From assembly GCA_028015205.1 (NCBI GenBank), contig CM051519.1, positions 40,343,979 through 40,407,978 of the forward strand: 64,000 bases of DNA, written 5' to 3'. Numbering within the stretch: the first letter of the stretch is position 1; each line of letters opens with the position of its first letter. The DNA is from Mytilisepta virgata (Eukaryota > Mollusca > Bivalvia > Mytilida > Mytilidae). This document shows, piece after piece, positions 1-11,715 of this stretch. The translations under genes and the position numbers were made by a program. The notes below the pieces were generated by a model, which saw nothing but the letters and a program-made list of their open reading frames with translations, did not search any database and had not been told where the DNA came from.

Positions 1-111
1 ACTATCTAGAACTTCATTTCATAAGATTTTTTAAAATACACATTTATTACAGTAAATATCGGAATGACATTACGTTTCTTTGATTGCTCCTTAGGTATAT
101 TTGTCCTTTTT

Positions 112-2490
112 AGCTCACCTGACCCGAAGGGTCATGTGAGCTATTGCCATCACATGGCGTCCGTCGTCCGTCCGTCGTCCGTCCGTCCGTCGTCCGTCGT
201 CCGTCGTCCGTCCGTAAACTTTTTCAAACGTTAACTCCTCTGACACCATAAGATCAATTGCAACCAAACTTCGTACAGTTGTTTATTGGTATATGTGCTA
301 CAAAACTATTGTTTGGATTTTTGATTCGTAAAAAAACATGGCCGCCATGGCTAAAAATAGAACATAGGGGTAAATTGCAGTTTTTTGCAAATAACTCAAA
401 AACCATAACAGATATCAAAATTCTGGCATAGGGTAAAAGTGTTCAGCACCTCAAGATCTACCTGCCCTGAAATTTTGAAGAAGATCCAACGACCCATGTA
501 GGAGTTATTGCCCTTTTTCTGTATTTTTTCCAAATTTTGCACTTATTAAGCTCAATATCTTGGATACTATAAAGGAAATTTGAAAAATTTAAATTTCATA
601 TTGTTAGGCACACAAAGATCTACAAAATTTGTAACAGGATCGAAGTTGTAGGTTCGTTCCTTTTAGGAGTTATTCCCCTTAGATCGTCAAAATTGACCAT
701 TTTTGCAGTCTTTATTCATTGTAATAAAATCGTTAACTCCTCTTACACCATAAGTTTAATTGCAACCAAACTTAGTGTAGTTGTTCCTTGGCATGAGTGC
801 TTCTAAACTATCGTTTGGATTTTTGATTTGTAAAAAAACATGGCTGCCATGGCTAAAAATAGAACATAGGGGTAAATTGCAGTTTTTTGCAAATAACTCA
901 AAAATGGTGACAGATATCAAAATTCTGATGGGAAGCTAAAGTGTTCAACACCTCAAGATCTACCTGCTTTGAAATTTTGAAGAAGATGTAACCACCCATG
1001 TAGGAGTTATTGCCCTTTTTCTTGATTTTTTTTTGAAATTTGTACTGAAGTTGTATGATCATTCCTTTTAGGAGTTATTCCCCTTAGAACATCAAAATTG
1101 ACCATTTTCACAGCATTTCCCTTAGTTTGCAAAATGTTTAAATGAGCCCTTTAGGAGTTAAAGTTTTGTCCCTTAAATGTCAAAATAACTGTTGATGCCT
1201 TATAGATGGCAAACTGTAGAAAATGAAAAAAAGCTTTTGATTGCGTGTAAATTTGTTTTTATGTTATTATTTCAAAAATCTTCTCCTCTGAAACTACTGA
1301 ATGGATTTGGACAAAACTTAGCATGATTGTTCCTTAGGGTATCCTGCACAAAGTTTGTGCTTCGATTTTTGATCCGTCGAAAAACATGGCCACTGTTACT
1401 AAAAATAGAACATAGGGGTCAAACAACAGTTTTTCGCAAATATCTCAAAAATCATCAGGTTACGGCAAATTCTGGCAGGTTGAAAGTGTTCAGCATGATG
1501 AGAGCTACCTGTGTGCTGATTTTCGTGAAAATCTGTCAACTGATGTTAGAGTTATTGCCCTTTTTGACATTTTTGGCTTTTTTTTATGTTATTATTTCAA
1601 AAATCTTCTTCTCTGAAACTACTATTCAAAATCAAATGAAACTTGGTAAAATTGTTCCTTAGGGTATCCTGCAAAAAGTTAATGCTTGGATTTTGGATTG
1701 GTCGAAAAACATGTCCGCCCTTACTAAAAATAGAACATAGGAGTCAAAACGCTGTTTTTTGCTATTTTTTCCTGAATTATAGAAATAAAATGAAGATGAA
1801 AGCTACTTTGATGGCAAACATGGTATCCCGAGTTGAATGGTGATGATGAAAGTTTGTTTTGGACGGCCGTTTTTTTTAAAATGGCTGCCATTTTCCCGCC
1901 ATTTTTTACACTTGCTCCGATTTCAACAATATTTGGTTTTTAAAGTAAACATGGTATCCTTAGTGAATGGTGATGATGAGAATGTTGTATAACAATGATT
2001 AAACTTCATAATATGTGAGCTTTTAATTGCCATCACTTGGTGTCTGTCATCATCGTTGTTAACAAATTTTCAAACATCTTCTCCTCTGAAACTACTAGGG
2101 GGATTTGGATGAAACTTAGCATGATTGTTTCTGCAATATTTCCTTTTCAAGTACAATAAAAAGCCTTAACCCACAATTTTTACATAACTTCTTTCAAACA
2201 TTTTAAAAACGAAGACAACATATAGACCAAAAGATTTATACTTGTATTTGAAGATGAATTAAAGCTTGTATTTTGTATTGTGAATCATCAGATTGACCAT
2301 GACTGTATCTTAATCAAGCATAGGGAGAACTCATGCCCATTTCTTTCCAGAGGTTCTTGAAAGGCTTTTAAAGGTATTTTATGTGACCTTAAATACTCAG
2401 TTTAATTTACAAAAAAACATTAATATATTAATTTAGTTTATAGTCATTGTTTGCCAGGTGAGCGATTCAGGCTCTTGAGAGCCTCTTGTT
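112..2490 (+). mobile_element. Composite mussel-type dispersed repeat (AGCTCACCTG element)
   Basis: The left end reads AGCTCACCTGACCCGAAGGG and contains a short hairpin (GACCC/GGGTC). It is followed by a (CCGTCGT)n-like tract at about 158-213. The right end at 2453-2490 has CCAGGTGAGCGATTCAGG and then a GGCTCTTGAGAGCC hairpin and CTTGTT. CTCACCTG at the left and CAGGTGAG at the right are inverted copies of each other. The interior is built from diverged units that each begin near 'aactcctctgaaac/cacc' (about 231, 732, 1277, 1601, 2078) and contain 'ggctaaaaatagaacatagggg'-like stretches. Open frames inside are short and non-coding in character. The hairpin at the right end and the tandem interior resemble non-autonomous Helitron-type elements of bivalves, but that class is my inference. 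Confidence 0.75.
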
Positions 2491-2964
2491 TGAGATTTTT
2501 GGCTTTTTTTTATGTTATTGTTTCAAAAATCTTCTTCTCTGAAACTACTATTCAAAATCAAATGAAACTTGGTAAGATTGTTCCTTAGGGTATCCTGCAA
2601 AAAGTTAATGCTTCGATTTTTGATTGGTCGAAAAACATGTCCGCCCTTACTAAAAATAGAACATAGGGGTCAAAATGCTGTTTTTTGCTATTTTTTCCTG
2701 AATTATAGAAAGAAAATGAAGATGAAAGCTACTTTCAAGGTAAACATGGTATCCCGAGTTGAATGGTGATGATGAAAGTTTGTTTTGGAGGGTCATTTTT
2801 AAAATGGCTGCCATTTTCCCGCCATTTTTTACACTTGCTCGGATTTCAACAATATTTGGTTTTTAAAGTAAACATGGTATCCTTAGTGAATGGTGATGAT
2901 GAGATTTAGTTTATAGCGCATTGTTTGCCAGGTGAGCGATTCAGGCTCTTGAGAGCCTCTTGTT
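2491..2964 (+). repeat. Tandem partial duplication of the preceding element's 3' part
   Basis: This segment repeats about 1566-1985 with few substitutions. It then jumps directly to a second copy of the same right terminus (about 2928-2964, with the GGCTCTTGAGAGCC hairpin). The repeat therefore has two right ends in a row. Relative to this copy, the first contains about 450 extra bases (about 1982-2432), which include another 5'-type start, 'gtgagcttttaattgccatcactt'-like. Confidence 0.75.
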
Positions 2965-4562
2965 ATACTATCTGCGACCAAGCTTAAATATTATTTGAGA
3001 AAATGAAATTGCAAATTGTCGGCATATTAATTGATTCTTCGGTTAATTGCCGCTTATTAAGTTCGCATAGTTGATACTTAAATTTAAATAAACAACTTTC
3101 ATCATAATTTTATCAGCGGGGGTCATTTACCTTTAATTATCACCTCAAGAGTATCTTGTTCCTATAATTTAATTCAAAGGTATTCAGCGTTACCTGTGAG
3201 AAGTTACGAAATGTTTTCCAACCCCCCCTCCCCGATGTGATGAAATTCAGAATTGCATTACAAATTAATTTCTTAACATGATTATGATTACATATATTAT
3301 GTTTGGTAAACATTTTTTAACGAATAAGACTTTATGAGCAAGAAATTATAGCCGAAATAATACAAACTGGTGCGAGTCTTCTAAGTGCATAAGCATACCT
3401 TTACCATGTGTATGTTGCCACTAGTCTAGTTTGATTTGTTAAAAATTTATATGGATAATGGTACACGTTTAAGAGTTCAAGACTGTATGTTTGATTCACA
3501 ATATTTAAAAATTGTTTTTCATGTTGATTAATCTGTTAAAGTGTGTTTTACTATAAACATGAAAAATGTATAATTCGCAACAGGTAATAAACCTTTGAGT
3601 GGCCCCAATATAATTGAAACAGCATTGTATAATGATCATGTTGTTCTGAAAATGTTGGCGGTCAGGGAACACACCATTTATGATAACCAAAGACACACCT
3701 GTCAATCACGTCAGTGAAGCCATAAACTAGTTAAACTAATAAATGATTGTTTATAATAACCATGTGGAGTAGGTGACAAATTGTTTGGTTTACCAATTTA
3801 TTTAACAAGCAAAATCTTAGACCTTGTTGAAATCATTCTCACTTTATGTGAAAAAAACTATAATATATATAAGCATCAGTATAGAATTTTTGGAGAAACC
3901 TCAAGCTTCGATCAATTGTCTGCATGTGAAGCACGATATACCGATAATCTGCAGTCATTTTCAAAATTACTTTCACGAATTATATAAAATTGACACATTT
4001 TTCTAATATTGTTGACAAAAAAAATTGGAGCTACAGTGCCGTAACTACCTATAGGCAAATGAAACAAATGCCTCATGCCGAATTTGACAAAAAGACTTCA
4101 AAGACAGTTGGACATCAAACAGAATATCCACCATCATTTTCTCACGTTTTCGTTCTTGTCACTGATGCCGAAGGATGGTTTGTGTAATTTCTGCGAGTGA
4201 GACTGTTTTTCGTCTTAGTACTTGTTATGTGGAATTGTCTGTTGCTCATAATTGAAGGCCACACGTCGGCGACTCCTAGATAACGGTTTGCCGTGTTCTA
4301 TTTTATTCTGATGTTGTCTCATTATTGTGAATAAGTCTGTGTTTGTGTTTTTTTTTTTTTTTTTTTTTTTGTCATATTTGTATTTTTAAATATTTAAGAA
4401 ATTGTATAGATATACTTGTTTAATGTGTCAGGCAAATTTGATATAATTAATAGCATTACAACTTTGCACTATGAGAGTGATATTTCGCATAGTCAAATAC
4501 GTATATCTCGAATATTTGATGTTTTTCAATTTTGACGTTAAATTGTTATTTTTCATTTTTTT
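2965..4562. other. Intergenic, no gene recognised
   Basis: AT-rich sequence with only short frames and no recognisable protein similarity. A run of 23 T lies at 4348-4370. Nothing else is supported. Confidence 0.5.
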
Positions 4563-4806
4563 GTTTGTTGAGTTGGGGTTTTACGCCGTTTTCGGCACAT
4601 TTTGGCCATTTCTCGGTGGCCAGTTTTTATTGGTGAAGGAGGCCGGAGTACCCGGAGAGAACCACCGACCTTCGGTAGGAAGATGGCAATCCTTGTCAAT
4701 TGAGATCGGAGTTGAACACACCCCGCCACAGGTGAGATTCGAACTCACAACCTCAGCGTTGACAGGCATGATGAACTACCTAGACCACTCGGCCACCAAG
4801 GCCTCA
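4563..4806 (-). mobile_element. tRNA-derived SINE, minus strand
   Basis: Read on the minus strand from 4806, the sequence begins like a tRNA gene. It has an A-box-like TGGCCGAGTGGT and a B-box-like GGTTGTGAGTTCGAATCTC about 40 bases later, so an internal RNA polymerase III promoter is visible. A body follows containing TCTCCGGGTACTCCGGCC, resembling the conserved central domain of a broad animal SINE superfamily. The tail runs into CAACAAAC and A-rich sequence at about 4563. It is not a functional tRNA because the acceptor stem cannot be drawn and the body continues well beyond 75 bases. No clear target-site duplication was found. Confidence 0.8.
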
Positions 4807-5535
4807 TTTCTCTTCTTAACCAGTATTGCTAATCTTCATCTTAAGAACACATTATAAATTTATTACATACATTTTTACCTTTAGAACGTGAGTTGCATAG
4901 TACCATTATGAATTATTCGAAGTATAAATTTGAATAATTATGTGTAAATACTTGTATTGTGTATGTCTCATGTGATTGTATTTTGTGTATGTTATATACT
5001 TTTAAAGTGTATTTGTTATATAGTTTTAGGGCTAATTATTTATAGGGCAATGATTTGGCGTTCTACTCTTGAATAAAATTGGTATATTTGTAAATGAGTC
5101 ATTTATGAACCCATGAAACCTCATCTAGTACATTAGTATTAATCATTCAATTTACTAACACATTATAACTTCAGCAATGATGTATTCAAAAATGTACATC
5201 CAACAAAATTCATCACATTTATAAAAAAGAAGTAATGTATGCATAGATGAGAGTCTTCTACAAATTAATCTAATGGTTGCATAAAGTAAGTCACTCATGT
5301 GTAAACAAAGGTTAGCAGGCAACCATGCATGTGTACGGTGTAAATCAGTTATGTCAACAAAATATTTTTAAAGTAGTAACTAGATATTGAATTCTTGTTC
5401 TAATCTTTTCGTCGAAATTTTGGTCCTGCATTTTTTTTCACACCTAAAGTTACCTTGTCTTATTATTTTGCCAAAATCCTGGTCCTGCCTTTAATTTCAA
5501 ATTTGATCGTACCCCTCCACCCTTTTTAAAAATCA
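4807..5535. other. Intergenic, nothing recognised
   Basis: AT-rich DNA with no long frame, repeat array or RNA gene that I can support. Confidence 0.5.
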
Positions 5536-5539
5536 AATG

Positions 5540-5832
5540 GTTGCTCCCTAACTAAGGGGTAGTAAATCGGTATTGATATGTTTTACTAGTTAAACTAAGG
5601 TTTAGTTAATCAGCAATTATATCATATTTCACAAACTTCCAGTCCAACTAAGGGTGAGCCATCAGTAATGACATATTTTATTATGGCTAAGATTAAGTTC
5701 ATCAACAATTTCATATTTTACGAAGTCCGACTAAGGGTTAGCCATACACGCATGTCTAAGGGTTAGTAAATGAGTAATGCAATATTTTACCTAGTCCAAC
5801 TAAGGGTTAGCCATGGCTAAGGGTAGGTAACC
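5540..5832 (+). repeat. Degenerate minisatellite, 'actaagggttagccat' units
   Basis: The phrase ccaactaagggttagccat and variants (actaagggtgagccatc, ctaagggttagtaaatgag) recur at irregular spacing of roughly 30-90 bases, mixed with 'catattttac' segments. The order is too decayed to define one unit length. Confidence 0.6.
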
Positions 5833-5834
5833 CG

Positions 5835-6265
5835 AGATGCACCCTTACAGCAAGTAATATGATTGTAGGCCGCTTGGTCTCGAAGAACTGAACGCAGACG
5901 TAAAAATTAACTTAAGTAAATGAAGCGCGATAAGTAGGTCAGAGTAACCTAACTTTCGTGGGAGGCTGTTTTACTCCCGGAGATGCACCTGACACTAAGT
6001 AATATGACTGTAGACCTGTTGAAATCGGAGAACTGAACTCGGACATAAAACTTAACCTAAGTCAATGAAGCGCGATAAGTAGGTCACAGTGACCTAATTT
6101 TGGTGGGAGGCTGTGTTACTCCCTGAGCTGCATCCTGACACAAAATAATATGATTGTAGGTCCCTTAGTATCGGAGAACTGAACTCGGACGTAAAACCTA
6201 ACCTAAGTCAATGAAGCGCGATAAGAAGGTCAGAGTGACCTAATTTTGGTGGGAGGCTGTGTTTA
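5835..6265 (+). repeat. Satellite-like tandem repeat, three ~145-bp units
   Basis: Three diverged units begin near 5835, 5980 and 6126. Each contains taatatgattgtagg, gaactgaactcggacgtaaa, aatgaagcgcgataag and a palindromic AGGTCAnnnTGACCT-like core, followed by ggtgggaggctgtg. The cores lie at 5936-5950 (one mismatch), 6081-6095 (perfect) and 6227-6241 (perfect). The same family recurs in the opposite orientation at about 37995-39931. Confidence 0.85.
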
Positions 6266-7044
6266 TCAAAATTTTAAAACCTTATTGCGCACCTGCATAT
6301 GGTTCATGACAATATGGTATAGAAATAAAATGCATAAATTGTAAAATGAAAGAGGAGTTTAGGTATGCATGAGAATACTGTATAGAAATAAAATGCACAA
6401 ATTAAAAAATGAAAGACGAGTTTAGATCACAAGCTTGAATTCCAAATTTTCGAAGTTCAACCCATATAGGGCCCTTGTTTAGAAAATCTAAATTCTATAA
6501 TCTTATTGCACATCTACAGGTGGTATGCAACCTTTCTATATAGAAATTAAATTCCTAAACCCAAAAGTGAAGGAGTTGATGTCACAAGAAAGCGTGACGG
6601 ACGGGCGGATTCAATCGCTATATCCCCGAACTTTCCTCGAAAGTGCGGGGATAAAAACTTCAAAACAGACAGCTTTCAAGTTTTCTACCAAAAGCCGAAA
6701 AAAGTTAAAAAGATTTATTGTACTCAGGGCAGAATTTGACAAACAGAAGATGATCATGATGAAATGGCTACAGAGTCGTCTACAGTCTAGGGTCATTGGA
6801 ACCCGATATAGATTACTGCCTGTATAGTTGTTGGTGGGCGGAATAGGAGTCATTACCCCATCCGACCACCTCAAAAATGAACAGTATATTGGAATTGTCG
6901 AGGATTGAAAAGAATTTCTTTGAGCTATCATTACTTATACAAACTTTCCTTCATGTTGCTTTGCCTACAATAAATATACAGTACATATGTTGAAAAAGAT
7001 GAATGAGCTGAAGTTGGCTCTTAAATCCTTGTTATCCATAGCAG
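6266..7044. other. Intergenic with short direct repeats
   Basis: A short segment around 'tatagaaataaaatgcataaatt...gaaaga.gagttta' occurs twice (about 6319-6365 and 6382-6425). The open frame at 6525-6827 shows no resemblance to a known protein and is not supported as a gene. Confidence 0.5.
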
Positions 7045-8240
7045 ATTAAACCTAAAGACAAATTTACAAGTAGATGCAGTTCGACTTTCTCTTTATAAAA
7101 CCATTACTTACTATATATATTACCCCTAATACATATTTAGAAAGTAACCGGCTAAAATTATTAATAGACCCGTTATCAGCTCCATTTTTAGTTATGGGCG
7201 ATTTCAATGCACATCATACAATTTGGGGTGGTAATTCGGTCAGTAATAAAGACAAAACGGATTTTTTAAATCAGGAAGAATTTTTTATACTTAACGATGG
7301 TTCTGATACTTACCTTCATCCAGGGATGGGTCTTATTCGGCTATCGCCCTACTCTGATGCTCGTCTACTCTTGACGGTCCATGCATATATGGTGATCTAT
7401 ACGGGAAGTGACCACTTCCCAAATATTTTGGAAAATGTGTTTCCCTCGACATCATAGAGAGTTGCCCTCTGGATATTTGACAGAACCAGATAGCCTTTAT
7501 TCGAGCAGCTCTGTTGAGATAAACTTAAAAACGATATTTTCTATAATTTAAGCGATGCAATATTTTAACGAAACGATAGATGGGAGAACCATTCCTAAAA
7601 CCTCTATAAATCCGAAACAACCCAGCTAACCATGGTATCATGACGAATAACAGGAACAAAGACCAAACAATGGTTCAATATGCATCCTACATCTGACAAT
7701 AGTAGTTTTCGTATATTCCGCGCGAAAGCACGTAGAACATTTAAACACAAGAGACGAAAGTCTTGACAAACTTCGTCTCCAAATCAAATTCTCACATACA
7801 AATGAACATTTTGGAACTTCATACAAAAAATTCATGGAAAAAAGCAAAAGGGCAAATTTTCATCATCTAAAAGAAGCCCAATCTTGTTTTACTACATAAA
7901 AGGAAATCTCAAACACTTGAAACGTCCTCAAAACATTCTTCTCAAAATTACTCTGCGGAATTTCATCGCATAAAAAACTATACTGAAAAAGATCAAATTA
8001 ACTTGCGATCAATCAATTCTGAAGATTACAACTGTAATTTTTCTTTGGATGAACTGGATAACTCTATCGAAAGCCAATGACACAGCATGTGACCCTGGTG
8101 ATATTCATTACATTTTCCTGATTCTCCTCTGCGTACATTTTAGGATCTATTCAGTAATTTCTGGGATACTGGTGACTAGCCTTCCATGTGGAAAGGCTAC
8201 AAGTATCCGTGTTCCAAAAACTTGTAAAGTATGAATATTA
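7045..8240 (+). pseudogene. Decayed non-LTR retrotransposon (Jockey/I-like LINE)
   Basis: The frame at 7074-7457 contains LVMGDFNAHHTIWG, the signature of the apurinic-endonuclease-like (exonuclease/endonuclease/phosphatase) domain of Jockey- or I-type LINEs. A later SDHFP motif is also present. Downstream, in shifting frames, are the basic linker typical of these elements (about 7610-7860) and the start of the reverse transcriptase domain (ELDNSIEKANDTAC-like, about 8047-8225). Stops and frameshifts interrupt the reading frame throughout, and the catalytic part of the reverse transcriptase is missing, so this is a 5'-fragment fossil. Orientation is plus. Boundaries are approximate. Confidence 0.8.
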
Positions 8241-8629
8241 ACCATTGCACTATCGGCCAATGCTACCTCTAGGTGTTTAATGCGTGTTGCAGGTTCGGTG
8301 TAATTTGGTGCGACGCCCTTGACTGGAGGTCGAGCGACGTCATTTGCGTTTTTACTAAGTTTCCACACAGACCATTCAGATGGAACTGAGAGCTTATACT
8401 AGTGCTTGTCGCGTTCTTGTATTGTGGGCAGTTCTGAATTCGTACTGCAGAGTGGAACAGTTGTCCCCAGAGGCAGTTACAATTATCCTAAAGTTTGAGG
8501 TTTTTCTTTAATATCTCTGTAATAAGCAAAACTACCCCCACTATTTCTTTTGCCAACAGAAGTCCAATACTTCCAGATTTTGTTTATGCGTATAAAGTTA
8601 CGAAATAATCATAAATATTCCTTATTTTT
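8241..8629. other. Unclassified sequence between LINE fossil and tandem repeat
   Basis: No clear coding or repeat structure. It may include further decayed LINE sequence, but I cannot align it by eye. Confidence 0.4.
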
Positions 8630-9510
8630 GATGGTTGTGCTTATTAATTCATCATTATATCTTTAACCGGTTTTCCAATATTTTGATCTCGAGCACTGCT
8701 GATGAGTTGTCAGTCAGCGAAATGGCCATACAGTGCATCAAATTTATTTCGGTATTTTGTGATACGTTGTATTACTACCACTGGGTCTATGTCACTGCTG
8801 GTGGACTGTTAGTCCCCGAGGGCATTATCAGCCCAGTAGCCAGAACTTTTGTCCTGGCATGATTCATTACTCAGATGCCTTTAAATTTTCCGTTCAAAAT
8901 TTGACAAAATTACCAAAAATTTCTAAGGCTCTTCCTTTGATACAGAGGTAACCCTCAGCTGTGTTTGGATACCTGTTTGTTTTAATAGTTTTGATTTTTG
9001 ATGGTTGTGCTTATTAATTCATCATTATATCTTTAACCGGTTTCCAATATTTTGATCTCGAGCACTGCTGATGAGTTGTCAGTCAACGAAATGGCCATAC
9101 AGTGCTTCAAATTTATTTCGGTATTTGGTGATATGTGTTATTACTACCACTGGGTCTATGTCACTGCTGGTGGACTATTAGTCCCTGAGGGCATTTTCAG
9201 CCCAGTAGCTAGAACTTTTGTCCTGGTATGATTCATTACTCAAATGCCTTTAAATTTTCCGTTCAAAATTTGACAAAAATTACCAGAAATTTCTAAGGCT
9301 CTTCCTTTTGGTGCAGAGGTAACCCTTAGCTGAGTTTGGATATACCTGTTTGTTTTAATTGTTTTGATTTTTGATGGTTGTGCTTATTAATTCATTATAT
9401 CTTTAACCAGTTTTCCAATATTTTGATCTCGAGCACTGCTGATGAGTTGTCAGTCAACGAAATGGCCATACAGTGCATCAAATTTATTTCGGTATTTTGT
9501 GAAACGTTTT
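8630..9510 (+). repeat. Tandem repeat, ~370-bp unit, 2.4 copies
   Basis: Units start with gatggttgtgcttattaatt at 8630, 9000 and 9373, giving periods of 370 and 373. The third copy stops after about 135 bases (near 9508). Copies are closely similar, differing by scattered substitutions and small indels, for example a missing 'cat' in the third. A distant relative of part of the unit ('gttttcaatattttagacaatgagtcgtcaatcgaaatg'-like) appears near 17825-17880. Confidence 0.85.
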
Positions 9511-9681
9511 ATTGGCACACATTTGCATATTTATGATTTATTTTACCGATCTTTAATTGCCACCACCTATTTATCAGAGAACATATCCATGTATTTCGGA
9601 ATATTTTACAAAAGACCTGGTTACGTTTTTTTTTTTTTTTTACAATGCTAGGCATTTTTTGAAATACAGAAATTTGAACTA

Positions 9682-10455
9682 CAGGCTGGAACATGTATCG
9701 CTCGCCTTGATTTTATTTGCCGTTTAAGTTAAAATTTGATGTTAGTGGACACAATTAACAAAGAATGACATAGTTGCAGTGTCGGTCATCTTAGATTACA
9801 ACCAGTAACAATTGTTGGGTAGTAGATTAAAATTATAATTCACGACAAATTTTAATCCCATGGGAAAAGTCTATTCTGAGGAGATATACGCAATTGAACT
9901 AATCAAAACAGCTCACTTTGGGGCCTGATAGCCATGTTTGCCAGTAGAACGGCACTCGAGTAGGATGATTTTTCGGAAGCACCTTGCAATGATCATTCAT
10001 GACAACTTTAAAATCCATGAGTCTAGTAGTTTCAGAAAAGAATATCTTGGAAATTGTTCTTCAGACCAGAACTGTTTAATACATTTTCCCTAAGGTCCAA
10101 TGTTAACCGATTCGGTTGTTGGTGGCCGTCTTGGATTTCAGATCAGCACCAAAGTAAAAACACTTGTTTAGGACCTTTATAGAAACATATTTGTAAAGTT
10201 TGGGTTCAATTCGATAAATTGTTCTTGACAAGTTTTTCAAAGTTCAGCCAATCAGGATTTATATTAGGCTCTTGCGGCCATTTTTCTTGACAAAATTAAC
10301 AACATGAGAGAACATTACAACAAATATATCGGACAAGTTTGATTAAATTCCGTTCAGTGGTTCTCGAAAAGATCAACATGTGAAAAGTTGACGGATGGAC
10401 GACGGACGCCAAGTGACGACAATAGCTTATACTGGCCTCTGGCCAGGTGAGATAA
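9682..10455 (-). mobile_element. Inverted copy of the AGCTCACCTG dispersed repeat
   Basis: On the minus strand the sequence starts at about 10455 with CTCACCTGGCCAGAGGCC, followed by a GTCGTCACTTGGCGTCCGTC tract. It ends near 9682 with GGCGAGCGATACATG and GCCTGTAGTTC, the counterparts of the right terminus at 2453-2490. It is shorter and more diverged than the copy at 112-2964. Confidence 0.75.
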
Positions 10456-11606
10456 AGGGGTTTTAGCTCAAATAGAGCAAATTCAATGAAGGCGTGTTTT
10501 TTCTTTTAGTATGTGTAAAGAATATAAAATATATTACCACAAAATCAGTCGATATCGTATTCGTTTAACCTTCTTTGACTCATTAACTTCAAAAGTGTAC
10601 GTTTTCAGTCAAAAAGGACATGACCCACCTGAAGCAGCAAATGATACAGTATCAGTTCATTTCTCATGATCAACTGTCTAATCCAAAATGAAGATACAAA
10701 GTATCTGATTAAGCATTTATACTGTCAATAATGAAAATTGCATAGACGCCGTGAAAATCTACTACAAACGTTAGACAGAGCTGTTAAGGTCAGATAAAGT
10801 GTATAAGGAAAGTTTTGTTGACTTCTACAACGTAGCATGAACGTACCAATGTCGCAAGGGCTTAATCAAAACTTGATGGACATAACAAGAACGTATTATC
10901 CCTGGCTTAGAATAAATGTCGGCTTTTGGTTGGTTAACGTGGCGTCGGTTAAAAACCCAAGCCCTTGTCTCGTCGTTCAGTACCCTTCATATTTGTGTTC
11001 TCTATGCTTTAGATACATTTGAGCATTATTTTGCTCAGGACAAAGATGACATTTTGCATTCAATTGACGACAAATCTATTATAAGGTCAAAACGTAACAT
11101 TTCTTGGAAAAATTGAATAACGCTGTGCGATCTATTTCGTTATAAAAATTAAAGAAAAACACAAATGGTACCTAGGTACCATCCTTGACATGGAAAAGAG
11201 GACATTTTCCACATAAATTCCATAACTGTTAAAGGGGGTACCCAAAACTTTGATTAAAATATGTTTTTGCTCGTTTAATTTTCATAAAATTTTGACGAAA
11301 TATTTACTTTGACGTGTTGACAAAATTTTAAATTTCAAGAAATTTGAACCACACAATTTACGGGGATGATTTTATTGGTTATATAGCAGTTTGACAAACA
11401 CCTATCTTGATTATTGAGAAGCTTGATTTCTTTTTACTAAATAGTATGTGACTAAAACGTTCAGCTGATTTTTAAAGAGTTAACTCCCTTAGGTGTTATG
11501 TAACCCCTTAATTGCGTAATGAAATTGACGTCGCATTTTTCTTTGCTTTTCGTCCGACGATCATTTATTGTTACCACTGAAAAGGCCAAATCCATCATTT
11601 ATAGCC
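10456..11606. other. Intergenic; short palindrome and a dispersed repeat
   Basis: The palindrome GGTACCTAGGTACC lies at about 11167-11180. Bases 11231-11312 ('aagggggtacccaaaac...cataaaattttgacgaaatatt') recur with few changes at 29722-29794 in RCL1 intron 1, so they belong to an unnamed dispersed repeat. The two overlapping frames at 10837-11116 resemble no known protein. Confidence 0.5.
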
Positions 11607-11715
11607 GTGGGCATTGAGATTGTACAATGTACCACCCTTCAGGGCCACTGTACAGCTTTCGGCTCCGCCTCTGGCTTGACGGAGTGCTTCCGGGTGGTAC
11701 AATCTCAATGCACAC
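11607..11715. mobile_element. Small foldback/MITE-like element
   Basis: Bases 11607-11637 (ending gagattgtac-aatgtac-caccc) are nearly complementary to 11692-11715 (gggtggtacaatctcaatgc). The left arm contains an extra 'aatgtac'. About 54 bases lie between the arms. The whole unit could fold into a hairpin. No transposase or clear target duplication is visible. Confidence 0.6.

Noticed and set aside
4740..4806. tRNA-Ser/Leu-like gene on the minus strand
   Set aside because: The sequence continues into a SINE body, and stems are imperfect.
5835..6265. CRISPR-like array
   Set aside because: Units are ~145 bases, diverged and without unique spacers, and the genome is animal. It is a tandem repeat.
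6525..6931. Overlapping ~100-codon frames on both strands
   Set aside because: Neither shows similarity to any family I know, and the region is between repeats. Composition is consistent with chance.
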